64,000 nucleotides of DNA from an uncultured Lachnoclostridium sp. (GTDB lineage Bacteria > Bacillota > Clostridia > Lachnospirales > Lachnospiraceae). The notes beneath the pieces are model-generated. The model did no database searches and had not been told where the DNA came from. It saw only the letters and a list, made by a program, of their open reading frames with translations. The translations under genes were made by a program, and so were the position numbers. Shown piece after piece: positions 1 to 8,603 of the stretch (the first letter of the stretch is position 1; each line of letters starts with the position of its first letter). The stretch spans positions 209,598-273,597 of the forward strand of contig CAMKRZ010000002.1 of NCBI GenBank assembly GCA_946415315.1, in the 5' to 3' direction.

Positions 1-70
1 CGCATGCGTCCTTCTCTGTTCGTGAACACGGAGTGCGTACTGCTTCTCCTTCAACGCTTTGTTTGAAACG

Positions 71-98
71 ATTATAGCACCGAAGCTGGGAAAGTCAA
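71..98 (-). promoter_or_regulatory. Leftward sigma-A promoter at the window edge
   Basis: Read on the minus strand, TTGACT is followed by a 16-base spacer and a perfect TATAAT. It points out of the left edge, so a gene transcribed leftward probably starts just outside the window, divergent from the GH2 gene. No coding region for it is visible here. Confidence 0.6.
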
Positions 99-145
99 GG
101 GGGATTTGCTGTAGTTTTTCACAATTTTCCGTGGCCGTTTCCGTC

Positions 146-174
146 TTGAAATGCCTTCTTTTCCACGCTATACT
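146..174 (+). promoter_or_regulatory. Sigma-A promoter for the GH2 gene
   Basis: TTGAAA (146-151), a 17-base spacer and TATACT (169-174) match the housekeeping consensus well. The GH2 start codon follows at 205 behind an AAAGGA ribosome binding site. Confidence 0.65.
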
Positions 175-204
175 GAGAAAAATGACTGACGAAAGGATCA
201 TTCG

Positions 205-3200
205 ATGAACCGACTCTTCACAGACAACTGGACCTTCGGACTGTACTCGACGAACGCAACGACGGAGGAACTGCTCGCAGGCTCCGAGGCACACCGCATC
301 CGGGATTTTTCGCCGGTCGACATTCCACACGACTGGCTGATCGATCATGCAAATGACCTGTATCAGGATGGCATAGGCTGCTACCGCAAGACCTTCTCGC
401 TTCCTCTCCGCGCAGGGACATATCCGCTGCAGAGTCCACGGTATTTTCTGCGGTTTGAGGGCGTTTACATGGATTCGCGCTGTTATCTGAACGGGCGCGA
501 AGTTTTCGCGTGGCCGTACGGTTACACCACGTTTGAATTTGAGATCACGCCGCACCTGCGTGACGGCGATAACGAGCTTGTTGTGACCGTTACATACCAA
601 AGTCCGAACACGCGCTGGTACTCGGGTGCCGGCATTTACCGGAATGTTCACCTGATCACCCGCTATGACCCCTGCCTCGCTTCCGACGGCATCTATGCGG
701 TTGCCACGCCGGTCTGTGAATCCCGCAACGGGGACGGAGTGTTTCCGGGGGAGAGCATTCTCTCGGTCGACACGGGGATCAGCATACAGGCCCCTGTCAT
801 CGAACAGACCTATCTGCTCCGTCAGACTCTTCGCGATGCCGACGGTACCATCGTCGCGACTTCGGACGACGAGTTCTCTTTCACAGGCACGCATGCCTGC
901 CGTACGCAGACGCTCACGGTCAAGGACGCACACGCATGGGACATTGACTGTCCTTACCTCTACGAGCTGACGACGGAGTTATTCCTTCCGTGGGGATTCC
1001 CGCGGGAATATGCTTTCCTTGATTCTCACACGAGCCGGATCGGTTTCCGCTCCGTGCGGCTTGATCCCGATCGTGGTTTCTTTTTAAACGGCCGCCCCGT
1101 AAAACTTCACGGAGCCTGCATGCACCACGACCTCGGAGCTCTCGGCGCCGCCGTAAACAAAGTGGCAACGAAGCGCCAGCTCCTCTCCCTTCTCGCGATG
1201 GGCGTGAACGCCGTCCGCACCTCCCACAACCCGCCCTCCGTCGAGTTCATGGATCTGTGTGACGAGCTCGGCATCCTCGTAGACTCGGAAGCCTTCGACA
1301 TGTGGGAACTCCACAAGACCGACCACGACTACGCGACCTTCTTCCGTGATCATTGGAAAATGGATGTCGCCTCGTGGGTCCGCCGTGACCGCAGCCGCCC
1401 TTCGGTAATCTTCTGGAGCATCGGCAACGAGATCTACGACACCCACACGGAGCGGGGCCTCATAGTCACGCGCGAGCTTCGCGATGAAGTACGTCTGCAC
1501 GATTACCGCCACCATGCGTTCGTCACCATCGGCTCGAACTATGTCGCCTGGGAAGGCGCGCAGCGATGCGCGGATCTTCTCGAGGCATCGGGCTACAACT
1601 ATCTCGAGCGCCTCTACGATGAGCATCACGAGCGCTACCCGCACTGGTGCATCTACGGAAGTGAGACGTCGTCGACCGTGCAGAGCCGGGGGGTGTATCA
1701 TTTTCCGGCGGATGTGCGCCTGCTGACGTTTACGGACGGCCAGTGCTCCTCGCTATCCAACTGTTCGACCAACTGGGGCGCGAAAAATCCGACCGTCGTC
1801 ATCATCGGAGACCGCGATGCTTCATTCTCCCTCGGGCAGTTCATCTGGACCGGCTGGGACTACATCGGCGAGCCCACACCCTATCATTCGAAAAATTCGT
1901 TCTTCGGGCAGTGTGATACCGCCGGTTTCCCGAAGGATTCGTACTACATCTATCAGGCCGGCTGGACGGACGCTTCCGTTAACCCTATGGTGCACATCGT
2001 GCCGTACTGGGACTTCAATGAAGGACAAATGATCGACGTGCAGGTCTTCTCCAACTGCCCGAAGGTGGAACTGCTCAGGGACGGCATCTCCCTCGGCACG
2101 CGCGACATCGATGTGCTTCACGGGCAGGAATTGCACGGCGCATGGCGGTTCCCGTATCATCCGGGTGTGCTCACCGCAATCGCCTACGACACGGAAGGCA
2201 ATGTCGTAGCGACCGACGTTCAGCGCTCGTTCGGTGATCCCGTTTCGATCGTACTCGAGCCGGATAAAACGACTGTGACCGCTGACGGTGAGGACATGAT
2301 CTTCATCGCGGTCTCCACGGTCGACGCGAACGGCATCTTCGTCGCTAATGCCCGCAACCGCATGAACGTAACCGTCACCGGTGCCGCCCGACTCGTCGGC
2401 ATGGACAACGGTGACAGTACCGATTACGACGAATACAAAGGCACCTCCCGAAGACTCTTCTCCGGAAGGCTTCTTCTGATGCTCGCGGCCTGCAGGGAAC
2501 CGGGTGTGATTACCGTGAAGGTTTCCTCCGCGGGACTTCCGGACGCGGAGCTGCACCTGACCGCTGCCGGGGCAGACACGCCGGTCAATCCCGCGGTCTG
2601 CGCGACTGCATGTAACGCAGCCCGGATCACGGACGAACTCATCCTCAACGAGGTTCCGATCCGCAAGATTGCGCTCTCCATTCCGGATGACAACCCGGAA
2701 CTGACTCCCGATCGTCGGGAAATGACGGTGACAGCGAAAATTTTTCCCGCAAACGCAACATTCGGCGAGCTTTCGTTCCGCGTGTTGACCGCGGACGGCA
2801 TTGACTCCGCGGCGATCCGGGTCACTCCTCTTCCTGACGGACATTCCGCGAAGATTACGGCGATCGGCGATGAGGAGCGATGCTTCCTGTACGCATTTGC
2901 CGACAACGGCAAGCCCCATGCCGATGTGATCTCAAGCCTAGAGCTGCGAAGCATCGGGCTCGGCAGAGCGACCACAGACCCCTATGAGTTTGTCAACGCT
3001 ATCCGCTATGACGAGAGCAATCAAAAGCCCACGCTCAGTTTCGACGGCGGCGCATTTACCGCGGACGAACCGACGTGGCTTCGATTTGACAATGTGGACT
3101 TCGGCGACTACGGTTCCGACACGATCACAATCCCGATCTTCTCCTTCTCGGATATCGTTCCGATCGAGGTCTGGGAGGGCACGCCGAAGGAAGCCGGCAG

Positions 3201-3723
3201 TACACTTCTCTTCAGCGGCAACTACGAGGCAAAGAGCTGGTACAACCACTATCAGTCCAACACCTTCCGCCTCAGCAAGCGCCTGCGCGGCGTGACAAGC
3301 CTGTCGATTTTGCTTCCGTTCCGCCTGTCGCTGCACGGATTCGTCTTCGAACGGATCGAGAAAGCATGGGCTGAGATCAGCGTGACCGAGCTTGTCTCCG
3401 CGAGCGGCGACAACTACCGTGTGGAATCTGACGGCGTGTACGGGATCACCAACAATGTGGACCTCGGCTTCGGCGAGTTTGACTTCGGTGAGCGCGGTGC
3501 CCGATCGATCAGCGTTGTCGGTCGGTCGCATGTGCCGCAATGCACGATCCATCTGCATTTTTCGAAGGACGGGATCACGGAGACGCAGATCATCGACATT
3601 CCGAAGACGGAAACAACGGATACTTTCACGTTCCCTCTCGAGCCGATGTACGATATCTGCGCAGTGAACTTCATCTTCCTTCCCGGAAGCAACTTCGATC
3701 TGGTATCGTTCCGGTTTGAGTAG
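205..3723 (+). CDS. Glycoside hydrolase family 2 protein (beta-galactosidase-like)
   Basis: This 1172-residue protein is a GH2 family enzyme, expected to hydrolyse beta-linked galactosides or related plant or host glycans. The N-terminal sugar-binding jelly roll covers about residues 35-150, followed by the immunoglobulin-like domain and a TIM barrel. The acid/base glutamate sits in SIGNEIYDTH near residue 409, and the nucleophile is probably the glutamate of YGSETSS near residue 487. The C-terminal third (about residues 680-1172) carries Big/DUF4982-like beta domains and a carbohydrate-binding-like region rich in Asp and Gly. No signal peptide is evident, so it may act in the cytoplasm despite the extra domains. 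The length is long for GH2 but normal for multi-domain members. It has its own promoter and ends at a hairpin shared with the convergent regulator. Substrate specificity cannot be read from sequence alone. Confidence 0.9.
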   Translation: MNRLFTDNWTFGLYSTNATTEELLAGSEAHRIRDFSPVDIPHDWLIDHANDLYQDGIGCYRKTFSLPLRAGTYPLQSPRYFLRFEGVYMDSRCYLNGREVFAWPYGYTTFEFEITPHLRDGDNELVVTVTYQSPNTRWYSGAGIYRNVHLITRYDPCLASDGIYAVATPVCESRNGDGVFPGESILSVDTGISIQAPVIEQTYLLRQTLRDADGTIVATSDDEFSFTGTHACRTQTLTVKDAHAWDIDCPYLYELTTELFLPWGFPREYAFLDSHTSRIGFRSVRLDPDRGFFLNGRPVKLHGACMHHDLGALGAAVNKVATKRQLLSLLAMGVNAVRTSHNPPSVEFMDLCDELGILVDSEAFDMWELHKTDHDYATFFRDHWKMDVASWVRRDRSRPSVIFWSIGNEIYDTHTERGLIVTRELRDEVRLHDYRHHAFVTIGSNYVAWEGAQRCADLLEASGYNYLERLYDEHHERYPHWCIYGSETSSTVQSRGVYHFPADVRLLTFTDGQCSSLSNCSTNWGAKNPTVVIIGDRDASFSLGQFIWTGWDYIGEPTPYHSKNSFFGQCDTAGFPKDSYYIYQAGWTDASVNPMVHIVPYWDFNEGQMIDVQVFSNCPKVELLRDGISLGTRDIDVLHGQELHGAWRFPYHPGVLTAIAYDTEGNVVATDVQRSFGDPVSIVLEPDKTTVTADGEDMIFIAVSTVDANGIFVANARNRMNVTVTGAARLVGMDNGDSTDYDEYKGTSRRLFSGRLLLMLAACREPGVITVKVSSAGLPDAELHLTAAGADTPVNPAVCATACNAARITDELILNEVPIRKIALSIPDDNPELTPDRREMTVTAKIFPANATFGELSFRVLTADGIDSAAIRVTPLPDGHSAKITAIGDEERCFLYAFADNGKPHADVISSLELRSIGLGRATTDPYEFVNAIRYDESNQKPTLSFDGGAFTADEPTWLRFDNVDFGDYGSDTITIPIFSFSDIVPIEVWEGTPKEAGSTLLFSGNYEAKSWYNHYQSNTFRLSKRLRGVTSLSILLPFRLSLHGFVFERIEKAWAEISVTELVSASGDNYRVESDGVYGITNNVDLGFGEFDFGERGARSISVVGRSHVPQCTIHLHFSKDGITETQIIDIPKTETTDTFTFPLEPMYDICAVNFIFLPGSNFDLVSFRFE

Positions 3724-3745
3724 TTTACGAACAAGGGCAAAATGC

Positions 3746-3783
3746 GAGGCGGAACAGGCTCTCCTGCTCCGCCTCATTTGTAT
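3746..3783. terminator. Bidirectional terminator between convergent genes
   Basis: Arms at 3746-3758 and 3763-3775 pair over 13 positions with one mismatch (GAGGCGGAACAGG against CCTGCTCCGCCTC) around a CTCT loop. T-rich sequence follows on the plus strand. It separates the GH2 gene from the oppositely oriented regulator. Confidence 0.7.
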
Positions 3784-3784
3784 G

Positions 3785-4873
3785 TTACTCTACTGCATGT
3801 TCCCTCAATTCATCGAGGATCTGCTGAAAGCGCACGTCGTCACGAAGATAATCGAACACTTCGCGGTCTTCGATCACGTGCAGACGAAGATTTGCAGCGT
3901 TCCCCGTGTAATTCTTTGACACATCCTCCTTCTTCTGATGAGTACGGTTCATCAGCAATGCGGTATAGTCAAAATCCTGATCGCGGACCCGGTCGAATTC
4001 AAACGTATATCTGCAGCACTCCTTAAGCATTTCCAACACCTTTTCGGTATTCTGAAACTCCGCATGCACATATGCCAGGCAGTAGTAATTATATGCCACT
4101 CTACAGTTGTAAAAACCGAGATTCCCGTCGGAATAGAGTCGCTTATACAGATCAATTCCAAACGTATACGCTTCGATCATCTCCTCATAACTGAGCCGCT
4201 TTTTAAAGGGTATGTCAGCTGCTGTATTGGCGGCCACCTCGATCAGGTCTCTCAGATACTCCTGGCAGGCCTCAACCCCTTTCTCATCGCTCAGGACCTT
4301 ACATCTCAGGTTGACACGGTTCGTGATAAAGTCTCCGCCCATGTCCGCATAATGAAGTGCTTTCTCTTCATCGACATCCCTGTATGCGAAACACAGACAC
4401 TGAATTGCACTCGCCCGGTATTCCCTGTCCGTGGAAGTGGCAAGTATTGTTTCGCCCAGTTCGACAATGCGGTTCCGTTTGTCCTCAGGGAGCGGAACAT
4501 CATCCTTGTCATCCCCGAGTGCATACATCAGATTAACCATGACCCGGATATCATTTGGGAACTCCTTGTACGCCTTCTCCCACAGTTCCAGTTCCCTCTT
4601 CGTATCCCCATCGAAATTGTATTGCTTTCCTTCCTCCAGATACGCGTTAATGGATTCCTCGATCCGTGTGTCATCGACATTCAGCAGTTCATCCACGGTA
4701 ACGCCGAAATACATCGCGATCTTCGGCAGCAATGTGATATCCGGGTAACCCTCGCCGCGCTCCCATTTTCCGACGGACTGAGGCGTGATATCGAGATGGT
4801 TGGCAAGCGCCTCCTGCGTAACATTCTTCTGCCTGCGCAGTTTGCGCAATGTATCTTTCAAATTGATTTCCAC
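3785..4873 (-). CDS. XRE-family transcriptional regulator with helical C-terminal domain
   Basis: The first ~65 residues form a Cro/CI-type helix-turn-helix (VTQEALANHLDITPQSVGKW), a DNA-binding domain. The remaining ~290 residues are alpha-helical with TPR-like composition (LMYALGD, EYRASAIQCLCFAYRD), typical of clostridial XRE regulators whose C-terminus senses a ligand or partner. Both possible starts are GTG. The one at 4873 is preferred because it is better spaced from the upstream AAGG; the other, at 4882, would add three residues. It has its own strong promoter at 4923-4951. The target genes and signal are unknown. Confidence 0.8.
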   Translation of the reverse strand: MEINLKDTLRKLRRQKNVTQEALANHLDITPQSVGKWERGEGYPDITLLPKIAMYFGVTVDELLNVDDTRIEESINAYLEEGKQYNFDGDTKRELELWEKAYKEFPNDIRVMVNLMYALGDDKDDVPLPEDKRNRIVELGETILATSTDREYRASAIQCLCFAYRDVDEEKALHYADMGGDFITNRVNLRCKVLSDEKGVEACQEYLRDLIEVAANTAADIPFKKRLSYEEMIEAYTFGIDLYKRLYSDGNLGFYNCRVAYNYYCLAYVHAEFQNTEKVLEMLKECCRYTFEFDRVRDQDFDYTALLMNRTHQKKEDVSKNYTGNAANLRLHVIEDREVFDYLRDDVRFQQILDELREHAVE

Positions 4874-4922
4874 AAAATACACCTTCCCTTCGTTTGCAAT
4901 ATTCCGTGATCACTTGTCTATG

Positions 4923-4951
4923 ATTATAATAGCACTGATCATACTTTTCAA
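4923..4951 (-). promoter_or_regulatory. Strong sigma-A promoter for the XRE regulator
   Basis: On the minus strand TTGAAA is followed by exactly 17 bases and a perfect TATAAT. The regulator's start lies about 50 bases downstream. Confidence 0.7.
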
Positions 4952-5000
4952 ACATCGGAAAATATAGTTTTCGTTGTATTATGCAACCATTCGTTGTATC

Positions 5001-5031
5001 AAAAAAGAGGAACGGACGAAACCGTTCCTCT
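5001..5031 (-). terminator. Rho-independent terminator after ybaK
   Basis: Perfect 10-base arms (AGAGGAACGG and CCGTTCCTCT) flank a six-base loop. On the minus strand they are followed by six T residues. This closes the small operon ending with the YbaK-like gene. Confidence 0.85.
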
Positions 5032-5056
5032 CGCAACTTCCTTCTTACAAGCGTGT

Positions 5057-5530
5057 TCAGACCAGGTCCACAAAACCGCACCCGACGGTCTTCGCCAGAT
5101 CCTGCGGCGACAATTCGACCTGGAATCCCACCTTGCCGGCGCTCACAAACATGTGCTCCAGTTCGGCAGCCGATTCGTGAATAAAGGTCGGAAAAGACTT
5201 CTTCATCCCGATTGGGGAACATCCGCCGTGCACATAGCCGGTCAACGGCAACAGTTCCTTCTGCTTGATCATCTCAATGGATTTCTCCCCCGAGGCCTTC
5301 GCGGCCTTCTTCAGGTCCAGATCCTCCGCTACGGGTACGACAAAGACATAGTACTGGCCTGTCTTTCCGCGCGTCACAAGCGTTTTGAACACATGATTCG
5401 GATCCTCCCCGAGAATCCCCGCGATCTCCTCTCCGGTCAGCGTCGCATCCGGTGTGTAGGAATGACTCTCATACGGGATCTTCTTCTGCTCCAGCACTCG
5501 CATTACGTTGGTCTTTTCTTCTTTCTTCAT
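5057..5530 (-). CDS. Cys-tRNA(Pro)/aminoacyl-tRNA deacylase, YbaK family
   Basis: This 157-residue protein matches the YbaK/EbsC family in length and pattern: an N-terminal VMRVLEQKKIPYESH segment, VFKTLVTRG in the middle and GGCSPIGMKKSFPTFIHES near the C-terminus. YbaK proteins hydrolyse mischarged Cys-tRNA(Pro) in the cytoplasm as trans-editing factors. The start has a GGAG site eight bases upstream. It follows the small XRE gene on the same strand with a 36-base gap and probably shares its transcript. Confidence 0.88.
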   Translation of the reverse strand: MKKEEKTNVMRVLEQKKIPYESHSYTPDATLTGEEIAGILGEDPNHVFKTLVTRGKTGQYYVFVVPVAEDLDLKKAAKASGEKSIEMIKQKELLPLTGYVHGGCSPIGMKKSFPTFIHESAAELEHMFVSAGKVGFQVELSPQDLAKTVGCGFVDLV

Positions 5531-5566
5531 CGCAAAATCTCCGTAGTTATTCTTACGCGCAGGGTT

Positions 5567-5776
5567 TCACTCCTCCGGCTTGTACTCCATCAGATCCCCC
5601 GGCTGACAGTCCAGCACCCTGCAGATCGCTTCGAGCGTCTCAAAGCGAATGCCCTTCATCTTCCCCGTCTTTAAGTTGGAGAGATTTACGTTGGTCATGC
5701 CGACCTTCTCCGCCAGCTCATTCAGGGACATTTTCCGATCCGCCATCATGCGGTCCAGTCTGATTATGATTCCCAT
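5567..5776 (-). CDS. Small XRE/Cro-type regulator
   Basis: This 69-residue protein is essentially a single helix-turn-helix domain (MSLNELAEKVGMTNVNLSNL) of the YozG/Cro group. Such one-domain regulators are regularly paired with DUF2975 membrane proteins, and one lies immediately upstream on the same strand (5832-6443). The pair probably forms a small membrane-associated regulatory module of unknown signal. The ATG is preceded by a GGAG site. Confidence 0.85.
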   Translation of the reverse strand: MGIIIRLDRMMADRKMSLNELAEKVGMTNVNLSNLKTGKMKGIRFETLEAICRVLDCQPGDLMEYKPEE

Positions 5777-5831
5777 ACGATTTCTCCGTTTCGTTGATTC
5801 ACGATTGCCACATAAGCTGCGTTGTCTGCAG

Positions 5832-6443
5832 TCACGCTATCAGGTCGATATCCTCCTGGAGTTTCACTCCGTGGTCAAATACCTGCGCGATCACCATGAT
5901 GGCGAACCCGATCACGAACATGTAGAAGCCTTCCATGGTGAGCGGTGTGCTAACGTAGTCAAAGCGGAAAAATGTCATCAGGAACTTTACCAGGCCGGGC
6001 ACGATCGCGAGCCCGAACTGAAGCACGCCGATCAGACGGATCCGATTTGCGTTCTTGTGTGTGAACGGCGTCCCCTTCGACGCGCTCATCACAATGACGA
6101 TGACGACGATCATCATCGCGCCCAGTATTACGGAAAATGAAAGCGAGCGCGCCGACGTGATCAGATGACAATAGCGGTAGTCCGTGTTCCCGTTCTCATC
6201 CAGCAGGCTGTAGAGATTGTAATCGACATCCCCGAAGTACTCCCCGTTTTTGAACAGACGGTATGCCTTCTGGTGGTTCGATACCTCTTCCACCTCCTCC
6301 AGGCGGACATCGTAACTGTCGTTTTTGGACACCGCTGCTTCAATAAAATACTTCGTCTGAAACAGCAGAAACAGAATGATGGCAACTGCTATGATCGCGC
6401 AGACCTGCTGAAAAAACAAACTCTTCTTTGACTTCTTATCCAT
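5832..6443 (-). CDS. DUF2975-type four-helix membrane protein
   Basis: This 203-residue membrane protein starts at the ATG at 6443, just behind GGGAGGAAA; the frame stays open further upstream but without a start signal. Hydrophobic segments lie near residues 13-33, 110-132, 148-166 and 176-196, with a soluble extracytoplasmic stretch (residues 35-105) after the first helix. The pattern and the adjoining small HTH gene fit the DUF2975 family, whose biochemical role is unknown. Family assignment is by pattern recognition, not by search. Confidence 0.72.
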   Translation of the reverse strand: MDKKSKKSLFFQQVCAIIAVAIILFLLFQTKYFIEAAVSKNDSYDVRLEEVEEVSNHQKAYRLFKNGEYFGDVDYNLYSLLDENGNTDYRYCHLITSARSLSFSVILGAMMIVVIVIVMSASKGTPFTHKNANRIRLIGVLQFGLAIVPGLVKFLMTFFRFDYVSTPLTMEGFYMFVIGFAIMVIAQVFDHGVKLQEDIDLIA

Positions 6444-6586
6444 GATATTTCCTCCCGTTCGGAGCCGTGCCGGTAACCTCTTTATTACGCATCCGCTCCG
6501 TTCCGACTTCTGTCGGTCTCTTATCCCGCCCCGCGCGGTCGTTGATCGGACGACCGCCGGGAGCCCAGTTCCCTGCCGGCAAGGAT

Positions 6587-6615
6587 ACCATATCATGGTT
6601 TTATAAGTTTGTCAA
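6587..6615 (-). promoter_or_regulatory. Sigma-A promoter for the DUF2975/HTH/ybaK operon
   Basis: On the minus strand a perfect TTGACA is followed by 17 bases and TATGGT. It drives the gene starting at 6443 after a leader of about 140 bases. Confidence 0.65.
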
Positions 6616-6651
6616 TAACAATTTAAAGTTTTAGTTTAATTTTTTAACCGT

Positions 6652-6852
6652 TCACTGATTTTCATCCCAGAACAGCTCATCCAGGGTCTTATCCAGTGCC
6701 TTGCAAATCGCAATACAGAGATTGATCGTCGGATTGTAGTCCCCTTTCTCGATCGCGCTGATCGTCTGTCTTGATACATTGCAGAGATCAGCCAGCTGCT
6801 CCTGGGAATAATCCTTCGCAGCCCGAGCCGCTTTCAACTTCAGGTTCTTCAT
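6652..6852 (-). CDS. Small XRE-family regulator (YgzD/YvaO-like)
   Basis: This 66-residue single-domain helix-turn-helix protein begins MKNLKLKAARAAKDYSQEQL and contains the conserved VSRQTISAIEKGDYNPT core. Its start overlaps the stop of the upstream membrane-protein gene by four bases (ATGA), so the two are translationally coupled. This is the second HTH-plus-membrane-protein module in 2 kb, arranged in the reverse gene order to the first. Confidence 0.87.
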   Translation of the reverse strand: MKNLKLKAARAAKDYSQEQLADLCNVSRQTISAIEKGDYNPTINLCIAICKALDKTLDELFWDENQ

Positions 6853-7373
6853 TCCTCATCCTCCTCCGGCTTCGTCACAAGCATCTTAATTATGATCGTG
6901 ACAGTCAAAACGAAGAACATAATACTGAATACCAGATTCCCTCCGGGGCTCAGCGTGAGCTTGCCGTTCACAAGCAGCGTTCCATGATCCGAGTAATGGC
7001 TGATCACTGCCATGACATTGCCGAACAGTACTACGATGCATAAGCACAGATACGCTTTGGGGTTTTCTTTTCTCTGAAAGAACGCATCATGTGTGACACA
7101 GTAGATACAAAACACCATCAGGGAAAACATCAACGCTGCCATCATGGCAAATGTACTGTCCACAACCTCCGTCCATTTCCTCCATGACTGAAGCAGCATG
7201 ATCGCGAGATCCGCTATGATCAGTGATCCGAAACCTACGCGGTACGCCCTGGCCCGCGCCAGAAGCTGCCGCTCATCAAACGTGCTTTTCCGGTCCGTAT
7301 AGTATCCGAGGATCACTCCGAACACTGCTACTGCAAGTACAGCAATCACAATAAATACACCCTTCATTTCCAT
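6849..7373 (-). CDS. Four-to-five-helix membrane protein coupled to an HTH regulator
   Basis: This 174-residue protein has hydrophobic segments near residues 5-24, 47-62, 74-94, 107-125 and 145-165. A short motif after the first helix, RKSTFDERQLLARARAYRVG, resembles the FDERQ motif of DUF3796/DUF2178-like membrane proteins that sit next to small XRE regulators in Bacillota. It is probably a sensory or regulatory partner of the coupled HTH gene; no enzymatic motif is visible. The ATG at 7373 follows GGGAGGAATGAC. Confidence 0.72.
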   Translation of the reverse strand: MEMKGVFIVIAVLAVAVFGVILGYYTDRKSTFDERQLLARARAYRVGFGSLIIADLAIMLLQSWRKWTEVVDSTFAMMAALMFSLMVFCIYCVTHDAFFQRKENPKAYLCLCIVVLFGNVMAVISHYSDHGTLLVNGKLTLSPGGNLVFSIMFFVLTVTIIIKMLVTKPEEDEE

Positions 7374-7480
7374 ATGTCATTCCTCCCGTTTGCTGCGGAA
7401 TACTCCCTTTGCTCCGCCGGCATCGTCATGCCCGGCGCACTGCCCGTCGGCAAGCAGCACCTTTCCGCTCTGTGATTTGG

Positions 7481-7509
7481 ATTGTACACCTTGTTATTCG
7501 TTTTGTCAA
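7481..7509 (-). promoter_or_regulatory. Sigma-A promoter for the membrane-protein/HTH pair
   Basis: On the minus strand TTGACA, a 17-base spacer and TACAAT form a near-consensus promoter about 110 bases before the start at 7373. Confidence 0.7.
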
Positions 7510-7594
7510 GTATATTTTACATATTTCTTTCATAAAATGATTTTTGCTATTCTAAAAGTTTCGGAATGACGATTCGGAAACAGTTTGAAAGCGC

Positions 7595-7638
7595 AAAATA
7601 AAAAGCGGTTCCGAAAGGTTATTCACCCTCGGTTCCGC
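7595..7638 (-). terminator. Terminator of the acyl-CoA synthetase/symporter/radical SAM operon
   Basis: On the minus strand an imperfect stem (GCGG and CCGA paired around a small AA/AA internal loop) is followed by TTTTTATTTT. It lies 90 bases past the radical SAM stop codon. Confidence 0.55.
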
Positions 7639-7728
7639 CCATTTGCTTTGTCATACTGTTTTACACGGTTGTACCACAGTTACCGTTCCGGCTCACGTTT
7701 TCCGCAGCTGCGTTGTCTGCACTTTCTT

Positions 7729-8601
7729 TCACAGACTGAACATTCTGTCCATGACCTTTTTCTTATCTCTACTCCATTCCGGAGCAACGAGAATCCTTTT
7801 GTCCGCGTCTCCGGTCAAGCGATGGATGACGATATTTTCCGGAAGGATATCCAGAGCCTTCTTCACGATCTCATAATACTCGTCAAATGTAAGACAGCGG
7901 AATTTGCCTGCGAGATAGTCCTTCTCAAGGTCCGTGCCCCGCAACACATGCAAAAGCTGGAGCTTGATGCCCTGCACGCCGCTCTCCCCGACATATCGCA
8001 CGGTTTGCAGCATCTCCTCCGTTGCCTCTCCCGGAATTCCCAGGATCACGTGGACGATCGTCTCGATGCCGCGCTCTCTCAGGTTTCTTACCGCCTCGTC
8101 GTACACGGAGAGGGGATAGCATCTGCGAATGTACTCCGCGGTCCTCTCATGAATCGTCTGCAGGCCGAGTTCAACCCACACAGGCTTGATCCGGTTGATC
8201 TCGCTCAACAGATCGAGGACGTCCGCGCCAAGGCAGTCCGGTCTTGTGGCAATCGACACGATCTCCACCTCCGGGTGCTCAACCGCCTCCATGTAGAGCT
8301 TTCTTAGCTTATCAACCGGCGCGTACGTGTTTGTAAACGCCTGAAAATAAGCGATGAGGCTGTAGTTCTCCCGGGGAAGCTTTGCGCGGATCCGCTCCTT
8401 TCCTGATTCAATCTGTTCGGTAACGGAAAGCGCAGGACTTCCCGCAAAATCGCCCGAGCCGCTCCCGGAACAGAATATGCATCCTTTCTCCGAGAGCGTC
8501 CCGTCACGATTCGGACAGGTAAACCCTGCGTTTATCGCGATCTTATATATTTTCCTGCCGTATTTCTGCTGCAAGTACTGATTCAGTGTTCTCTGTTTCA
8601 C
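7729..8601 (-). CDS. Radical SAM protein, TIGR01212 (YhcC/YtqA) family
   Basis: The 290-residue product has the long-spaced cluster-binding motif typical of this family, C29-x11-C41-x2-C44, followed by the Elp3-like core (IETIVHVILGIPGE). YtqA/YhcC proteins bind a 4Fe-4S cluster and SAM; their substrate is not established and a tRNA-related role has been suggested. The preferred start is GTG at 8601, two bases after the symporter stop and behind GGAAGAGAAG. An ATG at 8664 would extend it 60 bases into the symporter gene and is less likely. It is the last gene of a three-gene operon. Confidence 0.85.
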   Translation of the reverse strand: MKQRTLNQYLQQKYGRKIYKIAINAGFTCPNRDGTLSEKGCIFCSGSGSGDFAGSPALSVTEQIESGKERIRAKLPRENYSLIAYFQAFTNTYAPVDKLRKLYMEAVEHPEVEIVSIATRPDCLGADVLDLLSEINRIKPVWVELGLQTIHERTAEYIRRCYPLSVYDEAVRNLRERGIETIVHVILGIPGEATEEMLQTVRYVGESGVQGIKLQLLHVLRGTDLEKDYLAGKFRCLTFDEYYEIVKKALDILPENIVIHRLTGDADKRILVAPEWSRDKKKVMDRMFSL

Positions 8602-8603
8602 TC

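Larger units (their letters stand above)
7374..7728. other. Intergenic region with promoter and terminator, no gene seen
   Basis: These 355 bases hold the promoter of the 6849-7373 gene (7481-7509) and a terminator for the operon ending at 7729 (7595-7638). The plus-strand frames crossing it are antisense to the radical SAM gene and have no start signals. Nothing else was recognised. Confidence 0.5.
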
